Shown: one piece after another, positions 32,725 through 41,318 of the stretch
Numbering within the stretch: the first letter of the stretch is position 1
Layout of the letters: every line of letters begins with the position of its first letter
Assembly (NCBI GenBank): GCA_002423435.1
Contig: DIWE01000009.1
Coordinates: 32,565-96,564, forward strand
Reading direction: 5' to 3'
Origin: Clostridiales bacterium UBA6114
GTDB lineage: Bacteria; Bacillota; Clostridia; Oscillospirales; Butyricicoccaceae
DNA length: 64,000 nt
Made by a program: the position numbers and the translations under genes
Notes under the pieces: generated by a model
What the model saw: the letters and a program-made list of their open reading frames with translations, nothing else
What the model was told of the DNA's origin: nothing
Databases searched by the model: none

Positions 32725-33204
32725 TTATTCTCGGCCAACCCGATTTTCGACCTCTTTTTCCCTGACCTGTAAAAAAAAGCTTTTTAGAAGCTCGGTACAC
32801 TCATTTTCAAGAATCCCGCCGACGATTTCCGGCTTATGGTGGAAATCCTCGTGGAAAAGATTGATGACCCCGCCGCATGCGCCGAGGTTTCTGTCCCGCG
32901 CGCCGAAATAAACCCGGTCGATCCGCGCGTTTATGACGGCTCCCGCGCACATCGGGCAGGGCTCAAGCGTCACATACAGCGCGCAGCCTGAAAGCCGCCA
33001 CCCGCCGACCTTTCGGCACGCCTCGCCGATCGCTTCGATTTCGGCGTGCAGGACCGCGTTTTTCCGGCTCTCCCGGCGGTTTTTCCCGCGCCCGACGATC
33101 TCGTCCCCGCAAACGACGACGCACCCGACCGGCACCTCTCCCTCCAGGTACGCTTCCCTCGCAAGCGAGAGCGCCTCGCCCATGTACTTTTCGTGCCGGT
33201 CCAT
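32725..33204 (-). CDS. tadA: tRNA-specific adenosine deaminase
   Basis: 159 residues from ATG 33204 after AAAAAGGAGG. The zinc and catalytic motif is 'AVLHAEIEAI' (HAE) with 'EPCPMCAGAVINARIDRV' (PCxxC). It deaminates A34 to inosine in tRNA-Arg(ACG), allowing decoding of CGN. It lies 51 nt after thiZ in the same direction. It is an essential housekeeping enzyme of normal family length. Confidence 0.94.
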   Translation of the reverse strand: MDRHEKYMGEALSLAREAYLEGEVPVGCVVVCGDEIVGRGKNRRESRKNAVLHAEIEAIGEACRKVGGWRLSGCALYVTLEPCPMCAGAVINARIDRVYFGARDRNLGACGGVINLFHEDFHHKPEIVGGILENECTELLKSFFLQVREKEVENRVGRE

Positions 33205-33254
33205 CGCATACCTCCTTTTTCCGTATATCATATCACAAAGTCCGCAGCCGGCAT

Positions 33255-33998
33255 TCAGATCAGATTGGAAAGCAAAACCGCCTTTAAGTCGTTAAATTCT
33301 GGCGTCGTCAGAAGTTTTCGCCGTCTCGGCCTTGGAAGCCCGATCGTGATCGCGCATTTGACTTTTGCCGGACGGTCGGACAGGACGTAGACCCGGTCGG
33401 ACAAAAAGACGGCCTCGTCGACCGAATGGGTGATCAGCACGATGGTCCGTTTCTCGTTCGCCAGCACTTCCATGAGCCACTCCTGCATCCGCTCGCGGTT
33501 CAACGCGTCGAGGGCGGCAAACGGCTCGTCTAAGAGCATGATCTTCCCGCTTGAAAGCATCGTCCTGAAAAACGCCGCCCGCTGGCGCATCCCGCCCGAC
33601 AACTCCGAGGGCCAGGCGTTTTCAAACCCTGAAAGCCCGTAAAGCGCGCTTTGGCCGAGCACCCGGGCTTTCGCCTCCGCCTTTGAAACGCCGCGCAGCT
33701 TAAGCGGCAGGGCAATGTTTTCCCAGACGCGCTTCCAGTCCATCAATAAATCGGTCTGCGGCATATACGAGAAATCGGAGGGCTTCGCCGGGCTCTTGCC
33801 GACAAGCACCGTTCCCTCGCTTTTCCCCTCGATCCCGCACAGGAGGTTGAAGATCGTGCTCTTCCCGCAGCCGGACGGGCCGATAATCGATACGAATTCC
33901 TCGTCCCCGACGGTCATGTCGATATGGTCGAGCACCTCGAGGCGGCCGCTTTTGCCGTAGTTTTCATAGCTCTTGCAAAGCCCTTTTATCTCGAGCAA
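33255..33998 (-). CDS. thiZ: Thiamine-precursor ABC transporter, ATP-binding protein
   Basis: 247 residues. Walker A 'IIGPSGCGKSTIFNLL', signature 'ELSGGMRQRAAFFRT', Walker B 'IMLLDEPFAALDA' and H-loop 'VLITHSVDEA' match the SsuB/TauB/ThiZ subfamily. Genomic position after ThiY- and ThiX-like genes and a TPP riboswitch identifies it as the energising subunit for hydroxymethylpyrimidine-type precursor uptake. Confidence 0.9.
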   Translation of the reverse strand: MLEIKGLCKSYENYGKSGRLEVLDHIDMTVGDEEFVSIIGPSGCGKSTIFNLLCGIEGKSEGTVLVGKSPAKPSDFSYMPQTDLLMDWKRVWENIALPLKLRGVSKAEAKARVLGQSALYGLSGFENAWPSELSGGMRQRAAFFRTMLSSGKIMLLDEPFAALDALNRERMQEWLMEVLANEKRTIVLITHSVDEAVFLSDRVYVLSDRPAKVKCAITIGLPRPRRRKLLTTPEFNDLKAVLLSNLI

Positions 33999-34023
33999 AA
34001 AAGCCCCCTCCTTAGCCGGAGCA

Positions 34024-35034
34024 TTAATCCTGCGGCAGATAATCGTTCGTGAACATCTTATCGGAGGCCGGCGTCTCGGTGATCACCCCGTTGTCGAGAA
34101 GCCATTTCGAATACCGGTCCCAGACCTCCGCCTTTTGCTCTCCCCACCGGTCCGCGTCTTCCCTGTACCTCGAGGACAGCCACTCCTGGCTCGCCTTGAC
34201 GAGCTCGGGGTCGAGCTCCGGGACCTCCTTTATCAGGATCTCGGCGGCCTCGCCGGGGTTCTCAGCCGCAAACTCATAGCCCCTTGAGATCGCCTTCATC
34301 GCGCTCTTTACCACGTCGGGCTCCTTTTCAATTTCATCTTTGCTTGCGATGATCACCGGGGTGTAGTAATCGAGGCTTTGATCCTGGTCCTTGATAAAAA
34401 TGAAATTCACGGGTTTCCCGGTAAGCTCGGCCGCGATCCCGTCCCACGCGTAGTAGACCCACTGGAAATCGGCGTCGCGCTCGGTCGTCGTGAAAAAGTC
34501 GGAGGTTCCGGTAGTGACGATCTTCACCTTGGAAAAATCGGCGCCCACGTTTTTCATAATCGTCTTGATCACCAGCTCCTCGGTTTCCGAGCCCCATCCG
34601 GCATAGGTCTTGCCCTCGAAATCCTTGGGCGTTTTGATATTCTTGCCCGCCGGGGAGGCGAGCGCCGAGGTGTTGTGCTGGATCACCGCCGCGAGAGATA
34701 CAAGCGGGATTCCCTGCACGGCCGCGGTGGTCACGCTCTCCTGATAGGAAAAGCCGAGCTGGCATTCGCCGGACGCGACGAGCGCGTCGGCCGTCGACTG
34801 TCCGGGCTGGATGATTTCGGCTTCTATGCCTTCCTCCTGAAAATAACCCTTTTCCTGCGCGACGTATACGCCCGTGTGGTTCGTATTCGGCGTCCAGTCA
34901 AGGGTGATTGTGATTTTTTTCGTCTCCCCCGCGGTCCCCTCCGGGGTTTCGCCCTTTGGTGCGCACGAGGTCAAAAGTCCCCCCGCCATGCAAAGCGCAA
35001 GAATCAGCGCGATTGGTTTTTTCATCGTTTTCAT
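34024..35034 (-). CDS. thiY: Thiamine-precursor ABC transporter, substrate-binding lipoprotein (NMT1/THI5-like)
   Basis: 336 residues. The lipoprotein signal is MKTMKKPIALILALCMAGG... with lipobox LLTSC. The NMT1/THI5-like domain starts 'ITLDWTPNTNHTGVYVAQEKG'. 'CQLGFSYQESVTTA' and 'YAGWGSETEELVIKT' are family contacts. The family binds formylamino- or hydroxymethyl-pyrimidines. It is encoded between the ThiX-like permease and the ThiZ-like ATPase and controlled by a TPP riboswitch. Confidence 0.92.
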   Translation of the reverse strand: MKTMKKPIALILALCMAGGLLTSCAPKGETPEGTAGETKKITITLDWTPNTNHTGVYVAQEKGYFQEEGIEAEIIQPGQSTADALVASGECQLGFSYQESVTTAAVQGIPLVSLAAVIQHNTSALASPAGKNIKTPKDFEGKTYAGWGSETEELVIKTIMKNVGADFSKVKIVTTGTSDFFTTTERDADFQWVYYAWDGIAAELTGKPVNFIFIKDQDQSLDYYTPVIIASKDEIEKEPDVVKSAMKAISRGYEFAAENPGEAAEILIKEVPELDPELVKASQEWLSSRYREDADRWGEQKAEVWDRYSKWLLDNGVITETPASDKMFTNDYLPQD

Positions 35035-35047
35035 CGTTTCCCTTTCA

Positions 35048-35815
35048 TTAAAAAATACCCTTTTTCCTGTTCCATGGCAGGATAAGCCGTTGCAGAAGCT
35101 CCGTAAGCCCGTACAGCATCAGGCTTATGAACACGACGACAAACACGGACGCAAACAGCATGTCCGCCCTGTGCGAGCTGATCGCGCGCGTCATGAATAT
35201 GCCGAGCCCTGCCCGTGCGCCGAGCCACTCGCCGATGACCGCGCCCATGACGCTGTAAGTCGCGGCCATGCGTATCCCGGTAAAGATCTGGGGCGCCGCC
35301 GACGGCAGGCATACCTCGAGAAATATCCTCCCATCACTCGCGCCCATCGTTTTTAAGAGGCTGATCATGCCGGGCTCCGTCGATTTAAAGCCGGAAAGGG
35401 CGCTTAAGGAGACCGGGAAAAAACAGACCAGCACGACAATCCCGATCTTTGGGCCGATGCCGATGCCGAACCAGACCATCACAAGCGGCGCCAGCGCGAT
35501 GATCGGCACGGTCTGCGAGATGACGACCAGGGGCGACGCGGCAAGCTCGAAAAAGCGATACCGGTACATCAAAAGCGCCGCTAAAATCCCGAACACACAG
35601 GAGAGCAAAAGCCCGGAAACCGCCTCATAAAGCGTAAACGCGGTATGAGTCATCAAAAGGCCGCTTTTTTCCGAAAACACCGCGAAAATCTCCGTCGGCG
35701 AGGGCAGGATATAGCTTTCGACCCTGAAAAGGCGGCATAAAAGCTCCCATAAAATCATAAGAGCCAAAACAGCCGACACGGGAACCAGCCTATCGATATT
35801 TTGCCACTTTTTCAT
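35048..35815 (-). CDS. thiX: Thiamine-precursor ABC transporter, permease
   Basis: 255 residues with about six helices and the BPD-transport EAA-type loop 'LLKTMGASDGRIFLEVCLPSAAPQIFTGI'. 'ALAPLVMVWFGIGIGPKIGIV' is also diagnostic of the SsuC/TauC/ThiX type. It overlaps the thiamine-binding protein gene by 26 nt. Confidence 0.92.
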   Translation of the reverse strand: MKKWQNIDRLVPVSAVLALMILWELLCRLFRVESYILPSPTEIFAVFSEKSGLLMTHTAFTLYEAVSGLLLSCVFGILAALLMYRYRFFELAASPLVVISQTVPIIALAPLVMVWFGIGIGPKIGIVVLVCFFPVSLSALSGFKSTEPGMISLLKTMGASDGRIFLEVCLPSAAPQIFTGIRMAATYSVMGAVIGEWLGARAGLGIFMTRAISSHRADMLFASVFVVVFISLMLYGLTELLQRLILPWNRKKGIF

Positions 35816-36074
35816 CGATTGTCACACCCTTCGGGGAGTAATCGATTTTTACGACGGACAGCACCCGATCCGCCCCGCACGACACGCAGATGTCCTGCGC
35901 GCGTTTTACAAGCTCCAGAAGCTCGGAAAGCTCTCCCTCCATCGTCGTCTCCATCGGGCCGACGACATGCTTTACGCCGGACTTTTGGATCAGCTCGATC
36001 ACCCTGTCGACCGTCCGATAAATATCCTCCGTCCCTCTCGGGATCACCTGCAGACTCACGTTGCATACTGCCAT
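35790..36074 (-). CDS. Thiamine-binding protein, MTH1187/YkoF family
   Basis: 94 residues. 'VSLQVIPRGTEDIYRTVDRVIELI' and 'VGPMETTMEGELSELLELV' match the MTH1187/YkoF fold, which binds thiamine or its pyrimidine part. It is the first gene after the TPP riboswitch. It may buffer imported HMP in the cytoplasm. AGGAGGG precedes ATG 36074. Confidence 0.88.
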   Translation of the reverse strand: MAVCNVSLQVIPRGTEDIYRTVDRVIELIQKSGVKHVVGPMETTMEGELSELLELVKRAQDICVSCGADRVLSVVKIDYSPKGVTIDEKVAKYR

Positions 36075-36089
36075 ACTCTTTCCCTCCTG

Positions 36090-36121
36090 AAAAAAATCGC
36101 CGGTAATGAAACATTACCGGC
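36090..36121 (-). terminator. Riboswitch-controlled terminator
   Basis: Minus strand: GCCGGTAATG pairs with CATTACCGGC around a TTT loop and is followed by GATTTTTTT, 22 nt downstream of the TPP aptamer and just before the first ribosome binding site. This is a transcription-attenuation expression platform. Confidence 0.88.
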
Positions 36122-36142
36122 GGCAAAATACAAATCCATATC

Positions 36143-36227
36143 TCTCCCTACGCCGGAATTACCCGTATCAGGTTCCAGGGTCGAAAGCACGCGCTTCCCT
36201 CTCAGCCGGCAAAAACCCAGCTCCCCC
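36143..36227 (-). promoter_or_regulatory. TPP riboswitch (THI element)
   Basis: The minus strand contains the conserved aptamer segments GCCGGCTGAGAGGG, ACCTGATACGGGTAAT and TCCGGCGTAGGGA in order. It controls the 35790-36074, thiX, thiY, thiZ (and probably tadA) operon by thiamine diphosphate level. Confidence 0.95.
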
Positions 36228-36244
36228 GTTCAATTGTATTATTT

Positions 36245-36273
36245 ATCATACCGCAGCGGAATGGCTTTTGCAA
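36245..36273 (-). promoter_or_regulatory. Sigma-A promoter of the thi operon
   Basis: On the minus strand TTGCAA (36273-36268), a 17-nt spacer and TATGAT (36250-36245), about 18 nt upstream of the riboswitch. Confidence 0.7.
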
Positions 36274-36416
36274 GGAAAATTTTAGCATGGCTTGTATTTT
36301 TTGGTTTACATAAATTTTTTTCGTGTATTTTTCCCGTTGTCATCACTATTTTTGACCGCGATATGCCTCTTATACCAAGCCGGACGGAAAATATACCTTC
36401 GCGCGATAACGCAAAA

Positions 36417-36454
36417 AACCGGGATGCCGGGAGGAACCTCCCGGCATCCCGGTT
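36417..36454 (-). terminator. Strong terminator of the MetH-like gene
   Basis: An 18-bp perfect stem AACCGGGATGCCGGGAGG with a 2-nt loop; TTTTTTG follows on the minus strand. Confidence 0.85.
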
Positions 36455-36487
36455 ATTATAAATTTTATCTGAGGCAGTCGATCAATG

Positions 36488-37507
36488 TCACAAAATGATA
36501 AGCCCGTAAAAATCACTGAGGTATTTCAGATACGGCCCGTCGATCCCGCAGGTCCCGTCCAAAAATGCGCGGCCGTTGTAAGCGATCAGCGCCGCTTCCA
36601 AAAGCGCGGGGCTTTCCGAGCAGAAACAGACCGGCTGGTTGATCATGTACTGGTACTGCTCGAGCAGATCGACGTCGTCCTCGGTCCGGACCGGGATTTT
36701 CAGCCCTCCGCCTTCGATCTCCGCGCGAAGGATGTCCTCGGGGAAATCGGAGGAGCATTCGACCTCCTGCAAAAAATCGATCGTCGCGTCGACAAAAAAA
36801 GCCTCTTTGCCCGACGCCGCGAGAATCAATTCAGGGTCCCTGTCCAAAAACCGCGGGGGCTTCATTTCCCGAAGCAGGGAAGACGCCGCTTCGGCGCCCG
36901 CATCCTTTTTGCACAGGACAAGCCCGGCCTGCGGGATTTTCTTTAGGAGCTCGAGCACCGCCGCGCCGTCTCCGAAAACCATCAGCGGAATCCGCGCATA
37001 GGGCGCGATCCGTGCGAAGACCTCCGAAAGCGCATCCATGGGGCCGTCGGAGCAAAGTCCGAACGCCGCGGCGCCCATCGCCTCGGAAATCACATAGAGC
37101 GCCATCGCATCGCTCCCGAAATTGCTCCGGCCTTCGTCGTCGACCTTAAAGCTGATCGCGGCGGGCCCTGAAAACGACTTTTTCGCAGCGAGCAGCGCGG
37201 CTCTGGCCTCTAAAAGCGAGCCGGGCGTTTCTATATGAAAAAACGTCGCCCCTTCTTTGGCCAGCTCTTTCATTTTTTGTCTGTATACCGATTCGAATCC
37301 GGAAAAGCGTATGGCGAAGGGCAGCTCGGGCAGGACCGAATGCGATATCACGCCTCCCCGCCTTGCGTCCGGGGCGGAAGGCGCAAACAGACTGCATAAA
37401 TGGTCGTCCGGATTTTTTTCATCTGCATCCTTATTTTCTTGCTGCCGCGCAGATGCTCCCCCGTCGGGGCAAATCACTGCGGGCAGCTCGAATGGCAGAG
37501 GTTTCAT
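36488..37507 (-). CDS. Divergent MetH-like protein (Hcy-methyltransferase-like plus pterin-binding-like parts)
   Basis: 339 residues. The middle ('FFHIETPGSLLEARAALLAAK', 'AISFKVDDEGRSNFGSDAMA', 'GAAAFGLCSDGPMDALSEV') follows the homocysteine-methyltransferase barrel. The C-terminus ('CFCSESPALLEAALIAYNGR', 'DGPYLKYLSDFYGLII') follows the start of the pterin/methyl-THF domain ('DSS.P.vleAAL..y.GralinSv'). The protein is far shorter than MetH (over 600 residues for these two domains), and the zinc-binding GGCCG-type Cys motif is missing. It looks like a shrunken, probably repurposed or decaying relative. Confidence 0.6.
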   Translation of the reverse strand: MKPLPFELPAVICPDGGASARQQENKDADEKNPDDHLCSLFAPSAPDARRGGVISHSVLPELPFAIRFSGFESVYRQKMKELAKEGATFFHIETPGSLLEARAALLAAKKSFSGPAAISFKVDDEGRSNFGSDAMALYVISEAMGAAAFGLCSDGPMDALSEVFARIAPYARIPLMVFGDGAAVLELLKKIPQAGLVLCKKDAGAEAASSLLREMKPPRFLDRDPELILAASGKEAFFVDATIDFLQEVECSSDFPEDILRAEIEGGGLKIPVRTEDDVDLLEQYQYMINQPVCFCSESPALLEAALIAYNGRAFLDGTCGIDGPYLKYLSDFYGLIIL

Positions 37508-37537
37508 AAAAATGGTTCATCTCCTGATTCTCTGAGG

Positions 37538-37565
37538 GCATAAGAGGCATATCCAAACCCGCCTC
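37538..37565 (-). repeat. 28-nt hairpin repeat, copy 2
   Basis: Minus strand: GAGGC-GGGTTTGGATAT-GCCTC-TTATGC, eight nt after the stop of the S41 protease gene. Matches 13674-13701. Confidence 0.6.
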
Positions 37566-37573
37566 TAAGCTTA

Positions 37574-39079
37574 TTACTTATTGATAAAATCTCCGTTTTC
37601 GTCAACAGTATACTTAAGTTCTGCTTTCGCATCCTCGCGCGCAAGCTCAAGCGCCTTTTCAAACTGGGCGTCGACCGTAACCTTCGTCCGGGAAAGCTCC
37701 GTGATCTTTTGCCCCAGAAGCCCGATCGTCTGAACAGAGCAATAGGCCTGCTCGGTCAGATTGTTTGCCTTGCGGAAGCTGTTTACCGCGTCCAGGGTCG
37801 CCTGGTTAAAGTTTCTGTCGGGCGTTTCCTGAAAATAACCGAGGAGTTTCAGTCTCTGCTCGACGGCCTTGGTCCGGTCGGAGCAATGCGTCAGGTAAAT
37901 GTCGCTGTCCGTTTGGAGCTCCAGCAGATCCGCGGGGAGCGGGTAATCCGCCTCATAGTTTTCGACCTTATAATCGGGCACAAGGCCCGTGCCTTCAAAC
38001 GATTCGCCCTTCGGAAGCACATGCTGCTGCACCGTCAGTATGATGGTGTCCCCATCGGAGAGCTCGAGATGGATCTGTCCGGTGGATTTTCCGTATGTAT
38101 TGGTTCCGACAAGCTTCGCATAGCCGAGGTCCCGCAAAGACCCGGCCATGATCTCCGAGGCGCTCGCGCTCCCCTTGTCTACCAGTATATAAATATTATT
38201 CAGTTTTATTCCGGTTCCGTCGGTTTCAAAAACAGAAAGCCCGGTTTTTGCGTTGCGGTTTCGCGCCGCATACATCTTCATTCCCTTGTCCGGGACAAAC
38301 GCATTGATCATGTACTCGGCCATATCGAGCAGGCCGCCCGGATTCCCCCGCAGATCGAGGATCAGCACCTTCGTCTCCTTCTCTGCAAGCTGGCTGTACG
38401 CCAGATTAAAGCGGTTTAGGGTATCCTGGTCGTTAAACAACGCGAGCCTCATGTACTCGATTCCCGGCTCGACGGTATAGCTCTCAAAATTCGGCCTGCC
38501 GATCTTCTTCCTGTTCATCGTAAAGGAAAGCTCCTTAGAGTCCCTTTCGACCGTCAGCGTGACCGGAGTGCCCTCCTCTCCCTGGATCTTCCCCGCGACT
38601 CCGTCATAAGCCCCGTCGGCGACGGGCTGGCCGTCGACCGCCTTTATGATGTCGCCCGGGAGGATCCCTGCCTGGTCTGCCGGGCTCTGGGGCGTCACAT
38701 AGGTGATTTTCAAAGGGCCGTCCGATGCGCTCATTGTGATCCCGACGCCGACATACCCGCCGATGTTTTTCGGATACTCGGTTTTATACTCGTCCGCCGT
38801 CACATAGGCGGAATGCGAGTCGTAATACCCGAGCATCAGGTTTGCAAGCGTATAAAACGCCTCGGGATCCTCATCGAGAAGCTTAACGAGCATATTTTTT
38901 ATCGGGTCGTCCTCGTCGGACGACTCGAGCCCGTAATCCTTAATGAGCTTCGCGATGCTTAAGAGGTACTGATAGTCCTGCTCCCCCTGACCCGTCTGAT
39001 CCGCCGCGGCCGCGGGCGTCAGCAAAACGGTCACCAGCACTATAAGGGTTAAAACGGTGGCAATAATGCGCTTTTTCAA
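37574..39079 (-). CDS. S41-family C-terminal processing peptidase (CtpA-like)
   Basis: 501 residues. A signal peptide (MKKRIIATVLTLIVLVTVLL...) and an N-terminal helical region come first. The PDZ domain includes 'GYVGVGITMS' and 'QSPADQAGILPGDIIKAVDG'. The catalytic core has 'LILDLRGNPGGLLDMAEYMI' and the Ser nucleophile in 'VDKGSASASEIMAGSL' with Lys in 'NTYGKSTGQ'. The C-terminal 'VEQRLKLLGYF' resembles a peptidoglycan-binding helix set. It acts outside the membrane, cutting proteins from the C-terminus. Confidence 0.92.
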   Translation of the reverse strand: MKKRIIATVLTLIVLVTVLLTPAAAADQTGQGEQDYQYLLSIAKLIKDYGLESSDEDDPIKNMLVKLLDEDPEAFYTLANLMLGYYDSHSAYVTADEYKTEYPKNIGGYVGVGITMSASDGPLKITYVTPQSPADQAGILPGDIIKAVDGQPVADGAYDGVAGKIQGEEGTPVTLTVERDSKELSFTMNRKKIGRPNFESYTVEPGIEYMRLALFNDQDTLNRFNLAYSQLAEKETKVLILDLRGNPGGLLDMAEYMINAFVPDKGMKMYAARNRNAKTGLSVFETDGTGIKLNNIYILVDKGSASASEIMAGSLRDLGYAKLVGTNTYGKSTGQIHLELSDGDTIILTVQQHVLPKGESFEGTGLVPDYKVENYEADYPLPADLLELQTDSDIYLTHCSDRTKAVEQRLKLLGYFQETPDRNFNQATLDAVNSFRKANNLTEQAYCSVQTIGLLGQKITELSRTKVTVDAQFEKALELAREDAKAELKYTVDENGDFINK

Positions 39080-39124
39080 TGGATAATCCTCCTGCCGATT
39101 TTGTCGGACATCATTTGTATGTGC

Positions 39125-40840
39125 TTACATCCGGTCGGGCGCCGTAACGCCGATGATCGAGAGGGTGTTTTCGATCACTTTCGCGGTGGCAAGGCACAGA
39201 TATATGCGGGCATTTCTCAATTTCTCGCTTTCGGCATCCCTGATGCGGCAGGCGGTGTAAAACCGGTGGAAGGCGGTGGCCACGTCGGTTAAATACCGGT
39301 TGAGCCTGGACGGCTCCAAGTAGAGCGCCGCCAGGCGTATCTCCTCCGGCAAGGCCGCGAGCGCCTTGATGAGCGCGCGCTCCTCCACAGTGCAAAGAAG
39401 GGAAAGGTCGGCTTGATCAAGCGGAGGCACGTCGATTTCCTCCGACTGTAGATTCCTTAAAATACTCATGATCCTGGCATGGGCGTACTGCACGTAATAA
39501 ACCGGATTCTCGCTGTCCTCGCGGACGGCGAGCCCCAGGTCGAATTCTAGATGGGTGTCGGACGCGCGGGAATTGAAGAAAAACCTCGCCGCGTCCACGG
39601 AGATCTCGTCGAGCAGGTCGGACAGGGTAATCGCCTTGCCGGTGCGCTTTGACATGCGCACGATCTCCCCGTCGCGCATCAGACGCACAAGCTGCATCAG
39701 CACAACCTGGATACGTCCGGAGCCGTTTAGCCCCAGCGCGTCAAGCGCGGCCTGAAGCCTTCTGACATGCCCGTGGTGGTCGGCGCCCCAGACGTTGATC
39801 ACGCGGTCGAAGGAGCGCACCTCAAGCTTGTTGCGGTGATATGCGATATCGGCCGCGAAATAGGTGTACACCCCGTTTTCACGGATCAGCACGTCGTCCT
39901 TCTCGCAGCCGAACTCGGTGGTTTTAAGCCACAAAGCGCCGTCCTTTTCATATGTGGCGCCGCGCTTTTTCAGAAGCTCCACCGTCTCGGCGACATAGCC
40001 TGAGCTGTGAAGCTCGGACTCAAAAAACCAGCGGTCGTAGGAAATCCGGTAACGGCCGAGGTCGTCCTTCATGCGCTCGATGTTGCGGGACAGCCCGAAT
40101 TTTTTAAGCGCCTGCAGGCGCTCCTCCTCCGGCTTTGGCAAAAATGAATCGCCGTACTCCGCAGCAAACTCCGAGGCGACCTCTCTGATATCGTCGCCGA
40201 AATAGCCGTCCTCGGGAAAGGGCCACGCGTCCTCGCCCCGGAACAGCTGGATGTATCTCGCTTCCAGCGACTTTGCAAAAAGCGCGACCTGGTTGCCGGC
40301 GTCGTTTACCAGAAACTCCCTTGAAACGTCATGCCCTGCGCGGTGCAGCGCCTCGGCGATACAGTCGCCGAGCACCCCGCCGCGCGCGTTTCCCATATGC
40401 ATCGGCCCCGTCGGATTCGCCGAGACGAACTCGACCATGATCTTTTGGGGCTTGTCCGCTTCGCCAAAGCCGTATTTCATGCCCTCCGAAAGGACGGCGC
40501 GTATAATCTTCTCATAATAGGCGGAGGTCAGCCGGAAATTGATAAAGCCCGCCCCCGCGATTTCCGGGGCGGAAAAAAACGGCTCGCCCGCCGACGTAAG
40601 ATCCATGTGTTTTATGATTTCTTCCGCGATTTTCCGCGGCGGCAGCCGCATCGCCTTTGCAGCCTGCATCGCAAAGGAGGAGGAAAAATCCCCGAAGCCG
40701 GGGTCCTTCGGCGTCTCGACCGGCACGGTGTCAAACGCGGCGTCGGGGAGCGCTCCGTCCTGCGCCGCCGCGCGGCAGGCGGACAGCACGAGCTCCTCGA
40801 TCTGCTTGCCCACTTGACTGATAAAATTCATATTGTTCAC
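39125..40840 (-). CDS. argS: Arginyl-tRNA synthetase
   Basis: 571 residues. The N-terminal ArgS additional domain contains 'GDFSSSFAMQAAKAM'. The class I motif is 'SANPTGPMHMGNARGGVLGD' (HxGN form of HIGH) and the KMSKS equivalent is 'IVRMSKRTGKAITL'. The DALR anticodon-binding C-terminus ends 'IIGVTAPDRM', as usual. It charges tRNA-Arg; one such tRNA lies at the start of the window. It is downstream of a DUF1934 gene as in Bacillus (ywiB-argS). Confidence 0.96.
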   Translation of the reverse strand: MNNMNFISQVGKQIEELVLSACRAAAQDGALPDAAFDTVPVETPKDPGFGDFSSSFAMQAAKAMRLPPRKIAEEIIKHMDLTSAGEPFFSAPEIAGAGFINFRLTSAYYEKIIRAVLSEGMKYGFGEADKPQKIMVEFVSANPTGPMHMGNARGGVLGDCIAEALHRAGHDVSREFLVNDAGNQVALFAKSLEARYIQLFRGEDAWPFPEDGYFGDDIREVASEFAAEYGDSFLPKPEEERLQALKKFGLSRNIERMKDDLGRYRISYDRWFFESELHSSGYVAETVELLKKRGATYEKDGALWLKTTEFGCEKDDVLIRENGVYTYFAADIAYHRNKLEVRSFDRVINVWGADHHGHVRRLQAALDALGLNGSGRIQVVLMQLVRLMRDGEIVRMSKRTGKAITLSDLLDEISVDAARFFFNSRASDTHLEFDLGLAVREDSENPVYYVQYAHARIMSILRNLQSEEIDVPPLDQADLSLLCTVEERALIKALAALPEEIRLAALYLEPSRLNRYLTDVATAFHRFYTACRIRDAESEKLRNARIYLCLATAKVIENTLSIIGVTAPDRM

Positions 40841-40857
40841 GCTCCGATCTTAAAACC

Positions 40858-41304
40858 TCAATTTTTGAGCTTCAGCCCGCTGTTTTTCGCTTCTTTCACG
40901 GAGACCGTAAAGGAGTTTATCCCCGCGATCGCATGGTTTACCTCAATGGCATACTGCACCTTCAGACTCCCGCCGGAATCGACAAGCCCGTTTTCGATGC
41001 TTTCCGTGCTGACTGCGATCGTAAGCGCGCCCTGCCCCGTCTCGTAAAGGGATACATGCCTGCGGCCCTTCTCAAAAATCAGCTCGGACGCATGAGGCTT
41101 CGAATGCATCAGCGTCACCTTGTGCGGCTCGATCTTCATCGTGGTAGAGCCCGTAAGCCCCGTAAGCTCGCTTTCCTTATAAGTGATATAATATTTGCCG
41201 TCTTTTTTGTAATACCGTCCGTCGGTCACAAATTCGACGACGTCCTCATAGATGTCCTCAAAAAACTGCTGCCCTGATATGGATATAATCACATCTTTTT
41301 TCAT
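40858..41304 (-). CDS. DUF1934 (YwiB-like) beta-barrel protein
   Basis: 148 residues from ATG 41304 (MKKDVIISISGQQFF), preferred over the longer open frame because it begins the family. 'YYITYKESELTGLTGSTTMKI' and 'GALTIAVSTESIENGLVDSGG' are DUF1934 features of a calycin-like barrel. It is usually found next to argS. Its role is unknown. Confidence 0.88.
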   Translation of the reverse strand: MKKDVIISISGQQFFEDIYEDVVEFVTDGRYYKKDGKYYITYKESELTGLTGSTTMKIEPHKVTLMHSKPHASELIFEKGRRHVSLYETGQGALTIAVSTESIENGLVDSGGSLKVQYAIEVNHAIAGINSFTVSVKEAKNSGLKLKN

Positions 41305-41318
41305 TGGTTCTCCCCGCA

